64,000 nucleotides of DNA, from assembly GCF_900114045.1 (NCBI RefSeq), contig NZ_FORQ01000003.1, positions 62,001-126,000 of the forward strand. The letters run 5' to 3'. The notes below the pieces were generated by a model. The model did no database searches. It saw only the letters and a list, made by a program, of their open reading frames with translations, and was not told where the DNA came from. Origin of the DNA: Kaistella treverensis (GTDB taxonomy: Bacteria; Bacteroidota; Bacteroidia; Flavobacteriales; Weeksellaceae). Of this stretch, positions 15,119-22,691 are shown piece after piece (position 1 is the stretch's first letter; every line of letters begins with the position of its first letter). The translations under genes were made by a program, and so were the position numbers.

Positions 15119-16279
15119 ATGCAGCTTGTATTTTCCGATGCCCAGTTCTGGGAAGATTTTTTACCACTTACGTTCACACGCCCCGTCGCAGAAATGCGCT
15201 GCGGAATCCTGACTTTTTCCGAAAGATGGCAGAAATTGCTGGAAATTTCCGATGTTTCTTACTTGACGGAAGATTATCTGCAGGAAAAATTTAAAAAATA
15301 TGCCGCTAAAGAGAGCATTTTTTTGGTTCCGAACTTTTTACCAACGCCTGCGATTTTAGCTCAGATAAAAGATTTGAAATTGGGTGAAGCTTTGGTTTAC
15401 AAGGATGAACTGCTTGCAGTGCGAATTAATATGGAAAACTTTTCTTTGAGCCAAATCAATAAAATGACGGATATTGAGGAAGAAATTTTGTTTTTCACGC
15501 AACCGACGGATTTATTTTCGTTTAATGACCAAGCGCTGGATTTTGATTTTGAATTGCTGACGAAAGGCAGAATTTCGCAAAAACTTTCGGCTACCAACGG
15601 ATTTTTGGGTGACGAAAAAGATTTATTTATCGAAGAAGGCGCGGAGGTGGAATTTTCAACTTTGAATACGAAAACCGGAAAAATTTACATCGGTAAAAAC
15701 GCCGAAGTAATGGAAGGTTGCAATTTGCGTGGCCCAATTGCGCTTTGCGAAGGTTCTAAATTTAATTTAGGTGCAAAAATTTACGGAGCGACGACTATTG
15801 GTCCGCACTGTAAAGTGGGCGGCGAGGTGAACAATATTGTAATTTTCGGATACACGAACAAAGGTCACGATGGTTTTATCGGAAATTCTGTGATTGGAGA
15901 ATGGTGTAATCTCGGTGCTGACACGAATTCCTCCAACCTGAAAAACAATTACGCCGTCGTAAAGTTGTGGAATTATAAAACGAAAAAATTTGCCTCTACA
16001 GGGCTGCAATTTGCGGGCTTAATTATGGGCGATCATTCGAAATCTGCGATCAATACTCAATTTAACACCGGAACGGTAGTAGGCGTAGCAGCCAATATTT
16101 TTAAATCGGGTTTTCCGCCGAATTTAATTGAGAGTTTTTCCTGGGGCGGAATGAAAGGTGACGAGAAATTCAAACTTGAAAAAGCCTATGAAGTCGCGGA
16201 ACTGGCGATGGCAAGGCGAAAAGTTCCGTTCACGGAAACCGACCAGAACATCCTTAAATATATTTACGAAAATTACTGA
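15119..16279 (+). CDS. GlmU-family sugar-nucleotide transferase-like protein
   Basis: 386 aa from ATG 15119. Residues 1-40 (MQLVFSDAQFWEDFLPLTFTRP) are the start of the GlmU-like family conserved in Bacteroidota. The C-terminal half is a left-handed beta-helix of hexapeptide repeats (IGKNAEVMEGCNLRG, CKVGGEVNNIVIFGYTNKGH, IGEWCNLGADTNSSNL). The N-terminal half is a weakly conserved nucleotidyltransferase domain. It may activate or acylate a sugar phosphate for envelope glycans; the substrate is not known. The upstream ATG at 15008 is rejected because it lies in the L31 terminator and would add 37 unrelated residues. Confidence 0.75.
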   Translation: MQLVFSDAQFWEDFLPLTFTRPVAEMRCGILTFSERWQKLLEISDVSYLTEDYLQEKFKKYAAKESIFLVPNFLPTPAILAQIKDLKLGEALVYKDELLAVRINMENFSLSQINKMTDIEEEILFFTQPTDLFSFNDQALDFDFELLTKGRISQKLSATNGFLGDEKDLFIEEGAEVEFSTLNTKTGKIYIGKNAEVMEGCNLRGPIALCEGSKFNLGAKIYGATTIGPHCKVGGEVNNIVIFGYTNKGHDGFIGNSVIGEWCNLGADTNSSNLKNNYAVVKLWNYKTKKFASTGLQFAGLIMGDHSKSAINTQFNTGTVVGVAANIFKSGFPPNLIESFSWGGMKGDEKFKLEKAYEVAELAMARRKVPFTETDQNILKYIYENY

Positions 16280-16286
16280 TTTTAGC

Positions 16287-16397
16287 GGCTAGAAATTGCA
16301 GCCCGACCTGAGTGGAGCTCTTTTTGCAAATTTTCGCATCGGGAAAGCGGTAGGAAATTTGCAAAAAAGCGGGAACGGAGGGCGGAAATGTCTGCCC
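16287..16397 (-). repeat. Structured intergenic repeat element, copy D (reversed)
   Basis: Read on the minus strand it has the same order as copy A: CCGCCCTCCGTTCCCGC flank, T-run and stem, a loop of 21 nt, A-run, GAGCTCC, then GGTCGGGCTGCAATTTCTAGC. On the plus strand, TTTTTGCAAATTT (16321-16333) pairs with AAATTTGCAAAAA (16355-16367). It fills most of the spacer between the GlmU-like gene and trhO. No coding sequence is visible. Confidence 0.5.
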
Positions 16398-16476
16398 AAA
16401 TAAAGATTCTAAATTTTCCGTTTCCTGGCGGAATGGTTATATTTGCAAAAATTTTCTCACTTAAACCGTTTATAGC

Positions 16477-17829
16477 ATGCAACTGTACAACACTTTAAGC
16501 GCAGAAGAAAGAGCTCAATTAATTGATGAAGCCGGTAAGCAGCGCCTTACTTTGTCTTTCTATGCGTATGCCAAAATCCCAAATCTCAAACAATTTCGCG
16601 ACGAATTATTTATAGCCTGGAACGCCCTCGATGCGCTTGGCAGAATCTACGTTGCTCACGAAGGAATAAATGCTCAGATGAGTATTCCTGAAGAAAATCT
16701 GGAAGCTTTCCGCGAAACATTGGAAGCTTATGATTTCATGAAGGGAATCCGCCTGAATGAAGCGATAGAACACAATGACCATTCGTTTTTAAAATTAACC
16801 ATCAAAGTGCGGCATAAGATTGTGGCGGATGGGTTAAATGATGAAACTTTTGATGTTACCAATAATGGAATTCATCTGAAAGCTAAAGAATTCAATTCTT
16901 TGCTTGAAGATCCGAATACCATTGTGGTAGATTTCCGAAATCATTATGAAAGTGAAGTCGGACATTTTGAAGGAGCGATTACACCTGATGTGGAAACTTT
17001 CAGAGAAAGTTTACCGATTATCAACGAAAAATTACAGGATTATAAAGAAGATAAAAACCTGCTGATGTATTGCACCGGCGGAATCCGTTGTGAAAAAGCG
17101 AGCGCTTATTTTAAACATCAGGGTTTTAAAAATGTTTATCAGCTGGAAGGTGGAATCATCGAATATACGCGCCAGATCAAGGAAGAAAATATTGAAAGTA
17201 AATTCATCGGGAAAAACTTCGTTTTTGACCACCGACTTGGGGAAAGAATTACCGACGATATTGTTTCGCAATGCCACCAGTGCGGAAAACCCTGTGATAA
17301 TCACACCAACTGCGCGAACGAAGGTTGTCATTTGCTTTTCATCCAGTGTGACGAGTGTAAAGCCGCGATGGAAAATTGTTGTTCAACAGAATGTCAGGAA
17401 ATCATTCATTTGCCGTTAAACGAGCAAATTAAATTGCGAAAAGGCATTAATATAGGTAACAAAATCTTCAGAAAAGGAAAATCGCCAGCGTTGAAATTTA
17501 AAAAGTCCGGCGAATTACCAAAAAAAGCGCTTGCAAAGGCGGAAAAAAATATCCGACAGAAAATTAGTTTCAAAAAAGTATTGCTGGGCAAAGCTGAACA
17601 TTATTACACGAAATCGAAAATCGCACAGTTTTTACTTGAAAGTGGTGAGCTTTCGTTAGGTGATAAAGTTTTGATTTCTGGACCTACAACAGGTGAACAG
17701 GAATTTACCCTAACTGAAATTTTTACCAATGGTGAAGCTTGCGAAACCGCAAAAGCCGGTGACCAGATTACTTTCCCGATTCCGTTCAGAGTTCGCCTGT
17801 CTGATAAACTTTTTAAAATCTTAAACTAA
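16477..17829 (+). CDS. trhO: tRNA uridine(34) hydroxylase TrhO with extra U32-type C-terminal domain
   Basis: 450 aa; TrhO (YceA/YbfP-type) is usually about 320-350 aa. It adds a hydroxyl to C5 of U34 in tRNA using O2. Residues 1-130 are the N-terminal acylphosphatase-like domain (YVAHEGINAQMS). The rhodanese domain follows at about 135-240 with active-site loop CTGGIRC. Then comes a Cys-rich zinc-like part, CHQCGKPCDNHTNC through CDECKAAMENCCSTEC. Residues about 371-450 (YYTKSKIAQFLLE, GPTTGEQEF) are an added domain, about 40% identical by eye to the end of the TrhP encoded next. The last base is shared with the following ATG, so the two are probably translationally coupled. Confidence 0.88.
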   Translation: MQLYNTLSAEERAQLIDEAGKQRLTLSFYAYAKIPNLKQFRDELFIAWNALDALGRIYVAHEGINAQMSIPEENLEAFRETLEAYDFMKGIRLNEAIEHNDHSFLKLTIKVRHKIVADGLNDETFDVTNNGIHLKAKEFNSLLEDPNTIVVDFRNHYESEVGHFEGAITPDVETFRESLPIINEKLQDYKEDKNLLMYCTGGIRCEKASAYFKHQGFKNVYQLEGGIIEYTRQIKEENIESKFIGKNFVFDHRLGERITDDIVSQCHQCGKPCDNHTNCANEGCHLLFIQCDECKAAMENCCSTECQEIIHLPLNEQIKLRKGINIGNKIFRKGKSPALKFKKSGELPKKALAKAEKNIRQKISFKKVLLGKAEHYYTKSKIAQFLLESGELSLGDKVLISGPTTGEQEFTLTEIFTNGEACETAKAGDQITFPIPFRVRLSDKLFKILN

Positions 17830-19076
17830 TGACATCTTCAGGAAAAATCGAACTGATGGCACCTGCGGGTGATTTCACGTCAATGCAGGCCGCTTTAGAT
17901 AATGGTGCAGATTCTATTTATTTCGGTGTTGAGCAGCTTAATATGAGAGCGCGCGCATCCATTAATTTCACCATTGATGATTTACCGGAAATCTCCAGAA
18001 GGTGTGCTGAAAAGGACGTCAGAACGTACTTAACTTTAAATACCATCATTTACGATCACGATTTATCGCTCATCAAAACGCTTTTAGACAAAGCAAAAGC
18101 CGCAAATCTTACGGCGGTGATTGCGATGGATCAAGCGGTGATTTCCTATGCGAGACAAATCGGCATGGAAGTGCATATTTCTACGCAGATCAATATCACC
18201 AATATCGAAACCGTGAAGTTCTACGCGCTTTTTGCCGATACGATGGTGATGAGCCGTGAACTTTCTATCACGCAGGTGAAAAAAATCTGCAATCAGATTG
18301 TTAAAGATGATGTTCGCGGACCATCGGGAAATTTGGTTGAAGTTGAAATTTTCGGTCACGGCGCTTTGTGCATGGCAGTTTCGGGGAAATGCTATTTGAG
18401 TTTGCATTCGCATAATTCCTCTGCAAACCGTGGTGCGTGCAAGCAGAACTGTCGTAAGAAATATACGGTAATTGACCAGGAAACCGGTTTTGAAATCGAG
18501 CTCGATAACGAATATATGATGTCGCCAAAGGATTTGTGCACCATCAATTTTTTAGATCATGTGGTAGATTCTGGCGTAAAAGTCTTGAAAATTGAAGGTC
18601 GTGGCCGTGCGCCCGAATATGTGGCAACGGTTACGAAATGTTACCGCGAAGCGATTGATGCAGTTGCAGACGGAACTTTCAGCCCGGAAAAAGTTGCGGA
18701 CTGGATGGCAAGACTTGAAACGGTGTATAACCGAGGTTTCTGGGCGGGCTATTACCTTGGTCAGGAATTGGGCGAATGGTCCAATGTTTCGGGTTCAGCG
18801 GCAACTCAAAAGAAAATTTATATCGGAAAAGGCAGACATTTTTACCCAAAATCTAATGTTGCAGAGTTTCTGGTGGAAGCGTATGATCTAAACGTGGGAG
18901 ATAGAGTTTTAATTCAAGGTCCTACGACCGGTTCCCAGGAAATGGTTTTAGATGCAATGCTTGTGGACACAAAACCTAACGCATCGAAAGCTTCGAAGTC
19001 GGATGTCATTACTTTTAAAACCGAATTTAAAATTCGTCCGTCTGACAAGCTTTACAAAGTCGTAGAGAATAACTGA
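17829..19076 (+). CDS. Peptidase U32-family tRNA U34 hydroxylase, TrhP-like
   Basis: 415 aa. It starts MAPAGDFTSMQAALDNGADSIYFGV after nine residues, the U32 family start. The signature EIFGHGALCMAVSGKCYLS is at about residues 173-191 and is followed by NRGACKQNCRKKY; together these supply the cysteines of an Fe-S cluster. Residues 334-415 are the U32 C-terminal domain, also found fused to TrhO upstream. In E. coli and B. subtilis TrhP proteins make 5-hydroxyuridine at tRNA position 34 by a prephenate-dependent, O2-independent route, the alternative to TrhO. It overlaps trhO and the ferredoxin gene by one base each. Other U32 proteins (UbiU/V, RlhA) differ, but the context favours TrhP. Confidence 0.82.
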   Translation: MTSSGKIELMAPAGDFTSMQAALDNGADSIYFGVEQLNMRARASINFTIDDLPEISRRCAEKDVRTYLTLNTIIYDHDLSLIKTLLDKAKAANLTAVIAMDQAVISYARQIGMEVHISTQINITNIETVKFYALFADTMVMSRELSITQVKKICNQIVKDDVRGPSGNLVEVEIFGHGALCMAVSGKCYLSLHSHNSSANRGACKQNCRKKYTVIDQETGFEIELDNEYMMSPKDLCTINFLDHVVDSGVKVLKIEGRGRAPEYVATVTKCYREAIDAVADGTFSPEKVADWMARLETVYNRGFWAGYYLGQELGEWSNVSGSAATQKKIYIGKGRHFYPKSNVAEFLVEAYDLNVGDRVLIQGPTTGSQEMVLDAMLVDTKPNASKASKSDVITFKTEFKIRPSDKLYKVVENN

Positions 19077-19306
19077 TGGTCATCGTAACCTTGCAGCGTG
19101 AAAAATGCATCGGCTGTAATTATTGCGCCGAATTTGCGCCGGAATATTTCCGGATGTCGAAAAAAGACGGCAAATCGGTTTTGCTGAAAACGGTGGATAA
19201 AAAAGGTTTTTTCACCCTTAAAACGCCTCTTTTTGAAGCTCTGGAACCTTGCGAAAAAGCTGCAAAAGCCTGTCCGGTAAAGATTATTTCTGTAAAGGAA
19301 ATTTAG
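19076..19306 (+). CDS. Small 4Fe-4S ferredoxin
   Basis: 76 aa. The cluster ligands are CIGCNYC at residues 11-17 and ACPVKII near the C-terminus, matching single-cluster 4Fe-4S ferredoxins of the 4Fe4S_15/Fer4_13 kind. The ATG shares its A with the TrhP stop TGA (ATGA), so it is co-translated. It may deliver electrons to TrhP or keep its Fe-S cluster working; this is inference from position. Confidence 0.82.
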   Translation: MVIVTLQREKCIGCNYCAEFAPEYFRMSKKDGKSVLLKTVDKKGFFTLKTPLFEALEPCEKAAKACPVKIISVKEI

Positions 19307-19311
19307 AAAAA

Positions 19312-19899
19312 ATGACCAAAACAGCCCTGAGAAAATTATATTCGGAGAAAAAAATGAACCTTAGTTTGGCTGAGGTTCAAAATTTATCAGAAGAAATTTT
19401 CCGGAATTTTAATGAAAAATTTCAGCTTTCCAAAGGGCAGAAAGTGCATTGTTTCCTATCCATTTCGAAAAAAAAGGAGGTTGAAACGTCATTTTTTTTA
19501 AATTATTTTTTTCAAAAAAATATCCGGGTTTTTGTGCCGAAAATTGTGAATGAAAAAATAATCGCAATAGAAATCTTAGCGGAAACGCCGCTGGTAACCA
19601 ATTCTTGGGGAATAAAAGAACCGGTCGGTAATGAAGATTCAGGTGTTAAAGATTTCGATTTGGTGATTATGCCTTTGCTTTACGCTGATAAAATCGGAAA
19701 CAGAGTAGGTTACGGAAAAGGTTTCTATGACCGTTTTTTAGCTGAAATCAACCCGAATGCGCCAAAAGTTGGCGTGAGTTTTTTCAAACCGGAAAGCGAT
19801 GTTGAAGATATTTCTGAGTTTGATATTCCGCTGGATTATTTGGTAACACCGACCGACGTGCTGTCTTTTGGCAATTTTGAATCAAAATCTACAAAATAA
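19312..19899 (+). CDS. 5-formyltetrahydrofolate cyclo-ligase
   Basis: 195 aa. Converts 5-formyl-THF to 5,10-methenyl-THF with ATP. The C-terminal signature is clear: VIMPLLYADKIGNRVGYGKGFYDRFLAE, with GYGKGFYDR holding the nucleotide- and folate-binding residues. I chose ATG 19312, 5 bp after the ferredoxin stop. The upstream ATG at 19249 would read 21 residues out of frame through the ferredoxin gene. Its 3' end overlaps the end of the convergent lipoprotein gene by 64 bp. Confidence 0.88.
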   Translation: MTKTALRKLYSEKKMNLSLAEVQNLSEEIFRNFNEKFQLSKGQKVHCFLSISKKKEVETSFFLNYFFQKNIRVFVPKIVNEKIIAIEILAETPLVTNSWGIKEPVGNEDSGVKDFDLVIMPLLYADKIGNRVGYGKGFYDRFLAEINPNAPKVGVSFFKPESDVEDISEFDIPLDYLVTPTDVLSFGNFESKSTK

Positions 19900-20423
19900 A
19901 ACTTAAATTCTTTCTGGAATTTCACCGGTGACGGTTTCAAAACATATTGCGCGGTTTTTTCGAAAGTTCCCAGCGACCTGTTTTTACTGTCAAAATATTC
20001 CACGCTGAACTGCGCAAAATCCAAAGTGTCTTTTTCGTTCATTTTCTTGGAAACCTTAATGTTTCCGACTTTCGCGGTTTTTACCTTCAAACTGTCGAGC
20101 TGCGACAAAATTGCGGTAAGTTTCACGGAATCGTGATCTACAAAATAACTTTTAATCATCTGCGCGTAAATTACCGAATCGATTTCTGTGTCTTTGTTTC
20201 CTGAGGTATAGAGCGTAGATAAATCCAGCAATTCCTGAATTTTTTGTTTGGTGATGGTGGTAATTGCCTGTGCGCTGTCCATTTTTGTTACGGGATAAGA
20301 CAATTGGTTGTTGTTATTTCTTACAATTTCGAGATCAGAGCGTTGTGGTTCTTCTTTTTTGCACGCAACAAAGAAGAAGAGCATGGTGAATGCAATAAAA
20401 AATATGTTAGTTAATTTTTTCAT
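19836..20423 (-). CDS. Lipoprotein of unknown function
   Basis: 195 aa. The signal peptide MKKLTNIFFIAFTMLFFFVAC ends in a lipobox with Cys at residue 21, followed by KKEE; in Bacteroidota an acidic +2/+3 context can direct surface export, but KKEE does not clearly fit. The rest has no domain I recognise. It overlaps the membrane-protein gene upstream by 17 bp, so the two are co-transcribed. Its last 64 bp run antisense into the end of the cyclo-ligase gene. Confidence 0.75.
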   Translation of the reverse strand: MKKLTNIFFIAFTMLFFFVACKKEEPQRSDLEIVRNNNNQLSYPVTKMDSAQAITTITKQKIQELLDLSTLYTSGNKDTEIDSVIYAQMIKSYFVDHDSVKLTAILSQLDSLKVKTAKVGNIKVSKKMNEKDTLDFAQFSVEYFDSKNRSLGTFEKTAQYVLKPSPVKFQKEFKFYFVDFDSKLPKDSTSVGVTK

Positions 20424-21576
20424 CGGTAGCGATTTTAAATTTAATCATTATAATTTTATTCGATTTATCATCCTTAGTTTCAATTACTTCCAGGTTTTCA
20501 AGCGAAGTTGAAGGCAAAGTTACTAGGTTGATGTACCGCTGTTTATCCATTGTTTCTACGCCGTAGGTTTCATTGTCATAAACCTGGTAAATCAGGGCGT
20601 CATCGCTGATCAGATAGTTTAGCGTTTCTCTTTTGCGTTTCAAATCTTTTATGGATTTGGAATAATAGAAAAGCATGATCGCATAATCATTCGGCTTAAG
20701 CTCAATGGTTTCTACTTCGGGCGCGGTCTCAAGATTTCTGTGAATGGTATCGGTCCTATAATATGGTGAAGAAACCACCATTGTCAGGCTTTTTGACTGA
20801 GTGGTGTAAACGAAAGGCTCATTCGGTTTCGCGGTGTAAACGATTGGTGACTCGTTTTCCTTGAGGATTTGAACCTGCAGTTCCGCATTAATTTTGGAGT
20901 TTCGGTCTGCATCTATAAAACTGTAATAGAATTTTTTGCTGAAAAGTTCATCTTTGAAACCAAGGAGACCAACCAAAATTGCCAAAACGAGCGAAATTCC
21001 CAACCAAAGATATTTTTTTACAAGAGAGAATGTGCCTTTTTGCTCCGTAGTGTCGTAAGAGGAAAAAGTTGGTCCGTTTTTGTTAACGTTTTGAATATCA
21101 GTTGTAGAGTTTTGTAAATCATAATTTTCTACCTGCTTTTCAACGGTTTTTTCTGAAATTTTAGGCTTAGGTACCGGATTTTTTTCTTCCTCTTCAATTT
21201 CCGGTGCATTTTTAATATCCTGAGCTAAAATTTCCTCCAGATTTTCGTCTTCCTCTTCGAGGTCTTTTAAGATCTCGTCGGAGAAAAGATGGTTTTTCTT
21301 GAAATCATACCAAGATACGTAACCCGCATAAACAGAAAGAATATTCAGCATATCGATTCGCGGCAGTTTGGTAACTGGCGAATTTTTAAAGTAGGTATAA
21401 AAAGTTTTTTCGCTGATATTTCCTTTGGCGATTTTGCGCAGATCTTCCTGAAAATATATGATGTCGATGCCCTTCCATTTTGAAATATCATCAAAGGAGG
21501 GCGTATGGTTTTCTAAATATTGAGTTTGAACCTCATTTTTTAGCTGTTCGAAGTGTAATAAATCTAAATCGCTCAA
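20407..21576 (-). CDS. Membrane-tethered protein with N-terminal HTH-like domain, probable regulator
   Basis: 389 aa. Residues 1-95 (ISEKTFYTYFKN, LPRIDMLNILSVYAGYVSWYDFKKN) resemble a small helical domain seen at the start of many Bacteroidota regulatory or signalling proteins. Residues 105-150 are acidic. A single membrane helix follows (YLWLGISLVLAILVGLLGF, about 190-208). The C-terminal 180 residues should lie in the periplasm and are of unknown fold. A cytosolic DNA-binding-like domain, one membrane span and an outer sensor part suggest a signal-transducing regulator, by inference only. An inverted repeat 40 bp upstream is also repeated before the lipoprotein genes. Confidence 0.55.
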   Translation of the reverse strand: MSDLDLLHFEQLKNEVQTQYLENHTPSFDDISKWKGIDIIYFQEDLRKIAKGNISEKTFYTYFKNSPVTKLPRIDMLNILSVYAGYVSWYDFKKNHLFSDEILKDLEEEDENLEEILAQDIKNAPEIEEEEKNPVPKPKISEKTVEKQVENYDLQNSTTDIQNVNKNGPTFSSYDTTEQKGTFSLVKKYLWLGISLVLAILVGLLGFKDELFSKKFYYSFIDADRNSKINAELQVQILKENESPIVYTAKPNEPFVYTTQSKSLTMVVSSPYYRTDTIHRNLETAPEVETIELKPNDYAIMLFYYSKSIKDLKRKRETLNYLISDDALIYQVYDNETYGVETMDKQRYINLVTLPSTSLENLEVIETKDDKSNKIIMIKFKIATDEKIN

Positions 21577-21617
21577 TTGCAGAATAGGTGTAATTTATTG
21601 ATTTTCAGTAGTCCTTT

Positions 21618-21638
21618 TTTGTAAATCGGTTTTACAAA
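21618..21638. promoter_or_regulatory. Inverted repeat, candidate operator (copy 1)
   Basis: TTTGTAAA (21618-21625), 5-bp spacer, TTTACAAA (21631-21638). It lies 42 bp before the -7 box of the first small lipoprotein gene and 41 bp before the start of the divergent membrane-tethered gene. A similar palindrome keeps the same distance before the second lipoprotein gene. Confidence 0.45.
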
Positions 21639-21680
21639 TATAAAACAATTAATTTTCGGAAACAAATTTTTTTCTCGCTA

Positions 21681-21688
21681 TATCTTTG
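21681..21688 (+). promoter_or_regulatory. -7 promoter element of small lipoprotein gene 1
   Basis: TATCTTTG fits TAnnTTTG. The segment around it (CTCGCTATATCTTTGTCCTG) is repeated before gene 2. No TTTG is seen at -33, consistent with a need for an activator. Confidence 0.6.
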
Positions 21689-21743
21689 TCCTGTTCAAAT
21701 TAATGAACACAAACAAGAAACAAACAATTAAATTTAATTTATT

Positions 21744-21968
21744 ATGAAAAAATCATTTTTCGCAGCTGCTATTGCTGCTGTAGCTTTAGTAGCTTGTAAC
21801 AAAACTGAAACTGTAGAAACTGCTAACGCAACTGATTCTTTAGAAGTTGTTGCTGATTCTACAATCGAAGCAATCGATTCTACTGAAACTGCTGCTGTTG
21901 ATTCAGTTCAGGCAACTGCTGAAGCTGCTACTGATTCAATCAAAGCTGACGTAGAAGCTGCTAAATAA
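21744..21968 (+). CDS. Small lipoprotein, duplicated (copy 1)
   Basis: 74 aa. The signal peptide MKKSFFAAAIAAVALVAC ends in a lipobox with Cys18. The mature part is short, acidic and rich in Ala, Thr, Ser and Asp (DSTEx, AATDSIKADVEAAK) and looks unstructured or helical. The first 29 residues are identical to those of the next gene. Followed by a terminator. No known domain; perhaps an envelope or stress-related lipoprotein. Confidence 0.8.
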   Translation: MKKSFFAAAIAAVALVACNKTETVETANATDSLEVVADSTIEAIDSTETAAVDSVQATAEAATDSIKADVEAAK

Positions 21969-21985
21969 TTATTTTAGCTTCCAAT

Positions 21986-22021
21986 AAAAACCGCCCGCTT
22001 CAGTGCGTGGCGGTTTTTTTA
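21986..22021 (+). terminator. Terminator after small lipoprotein 1
   Basis: AACCGCC (21989-21995) pairs with GGCGGTT (22009-22015), followed by a T-run. Confidence 0.85.
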
Positions 22022-22184
22022 TTCTTAAATGAATAACGCTCCCACCTGGCGCAAAACACATAATGCAATTCTATTTTAATTATTCTTCATCATTTAAAGA
22101 TAAGTTTTATCCTTAACATGATATATTGAGGAACCTTAAAAAGGCAGGTTTTTACTTTAAGATGTTGAAAATCAGCTTTGTTTT

Positions 22185-22204
22185 TTTGTAAAATATTTTT
22201 ACAA
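22185..22204. promoter_or_regulatory. Inverted repeat, candidate operator (copy 2)
   Basis: TTGTAAAA (22186-22193), 3-bp spacer, TTTTACAA (22197-22204). The spacing to the -7 box (43 bp) matches copy 1 while the spacer sequence differs. Confidence 0.45.
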
Positions 22205-22247
22205 GGAGATTACAAGTAATTTTCAGAAACAATTTTTTTTCTCGCTA

Positions 22248-22255
22248 TATCTTTG
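22248..22255 (+). promoter_or_regulatory. -7 promoter element of small lipoprotein gene 2
   Basis: TATCTTTG within the same context as at 21681, 57 bp before the ATG of gene 2. Confidence 0.6.
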
Positions 22256-22311
22256 TCCTGTTCAAATGAATGAACGCAAACAGAAAACAAAACAATTAAA
22301 TTTAACTTATT

Positions 22312-22638
22312 ATGAAAAAATCATTTTTCGCAGCTGCAATCGCTGCTGTAGCTTTAGTAGCTTGTAACAAAACTGAAACTGTAGAAACTGCTAACGCTTC
22401 TGATTCTGCATCTGCAACTCTTGCTGATTCTGCTGCAATGGTAGCTGATTCTGCTGCTACTGTTGTTGATTCTGCTGCTGAAGTTACTGTTGACGCTGCT
22501 AAAGATGCTGCTTCTGCTACTACTGACGCTGCTGCTGACCAAGCTAAAGATGCTGCTAAAGGTGCTGCTGATGCTGCAACTGGTGCTGCTGATGCTGCTA
22601 AAGATGCTGCTAAAGATGCTGCAGACGCTGCAAAATAA
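22312..22638 (+). CDS. Small lipoprotein, duplicated (copy 2), Ala-rich repeats
   Basis: 108 aa. The signal peptide and first mature residues are the same as copy 1 (lipobox Cys18, then NKTETVETANA). The mature part is longer and made of Ala-Asp-Lys repeats (AAKDAADAAK, DSAAxVxDSAA). These should form amphipathic helices like LEA-type or Braun-lipoprotein-like proteins. The growth of the repeat region suggests slippage among GCTGCT-rich codons. Function unknown. Confidence 0.8.
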   Translation: MKKSFFAAAIAAVALVACNKTETVETANASDSASATLADSAAMVADSAATVVDSAAEVTVDAAKDAASATTDAAADQAKDAAKGAADAATGAADAAKDAAKDAADAAK

Positions 22639-22662
22639 TCTTAGCTTAAAGCTCACAAAAAA

Positions 22663-22690
22663 AAGCCGTTTCTTTTTAGAAACGGTTTTT
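22663..22690. terminator. Bidirectional terminator, lipoprotein 2 and SpoU methyltransferase
   Basis: CCGTTTCT (22666-22673) pairs with AGAAACGG (22678-22685), with A and T runs on either side, between convergent genes. Confidence 0.85.
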
Positions 22691-22691
22691 T

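Larger units (their letters stand above)
22022..22311. other. Spacer between duplicated lipoprotein genes
   Basis: No gene seen. It holds one copy of the recurring intergenic motif (CCTTAAAAAGGCAGGTTTTT, from 22134), the second candidate operator (22185-22204) and the repeated promoter of gene 2 (22248-22255). The part from about 22205 to 22311 is a diverged copy of the segment upstream of gene 1. Confidence 0.6.
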
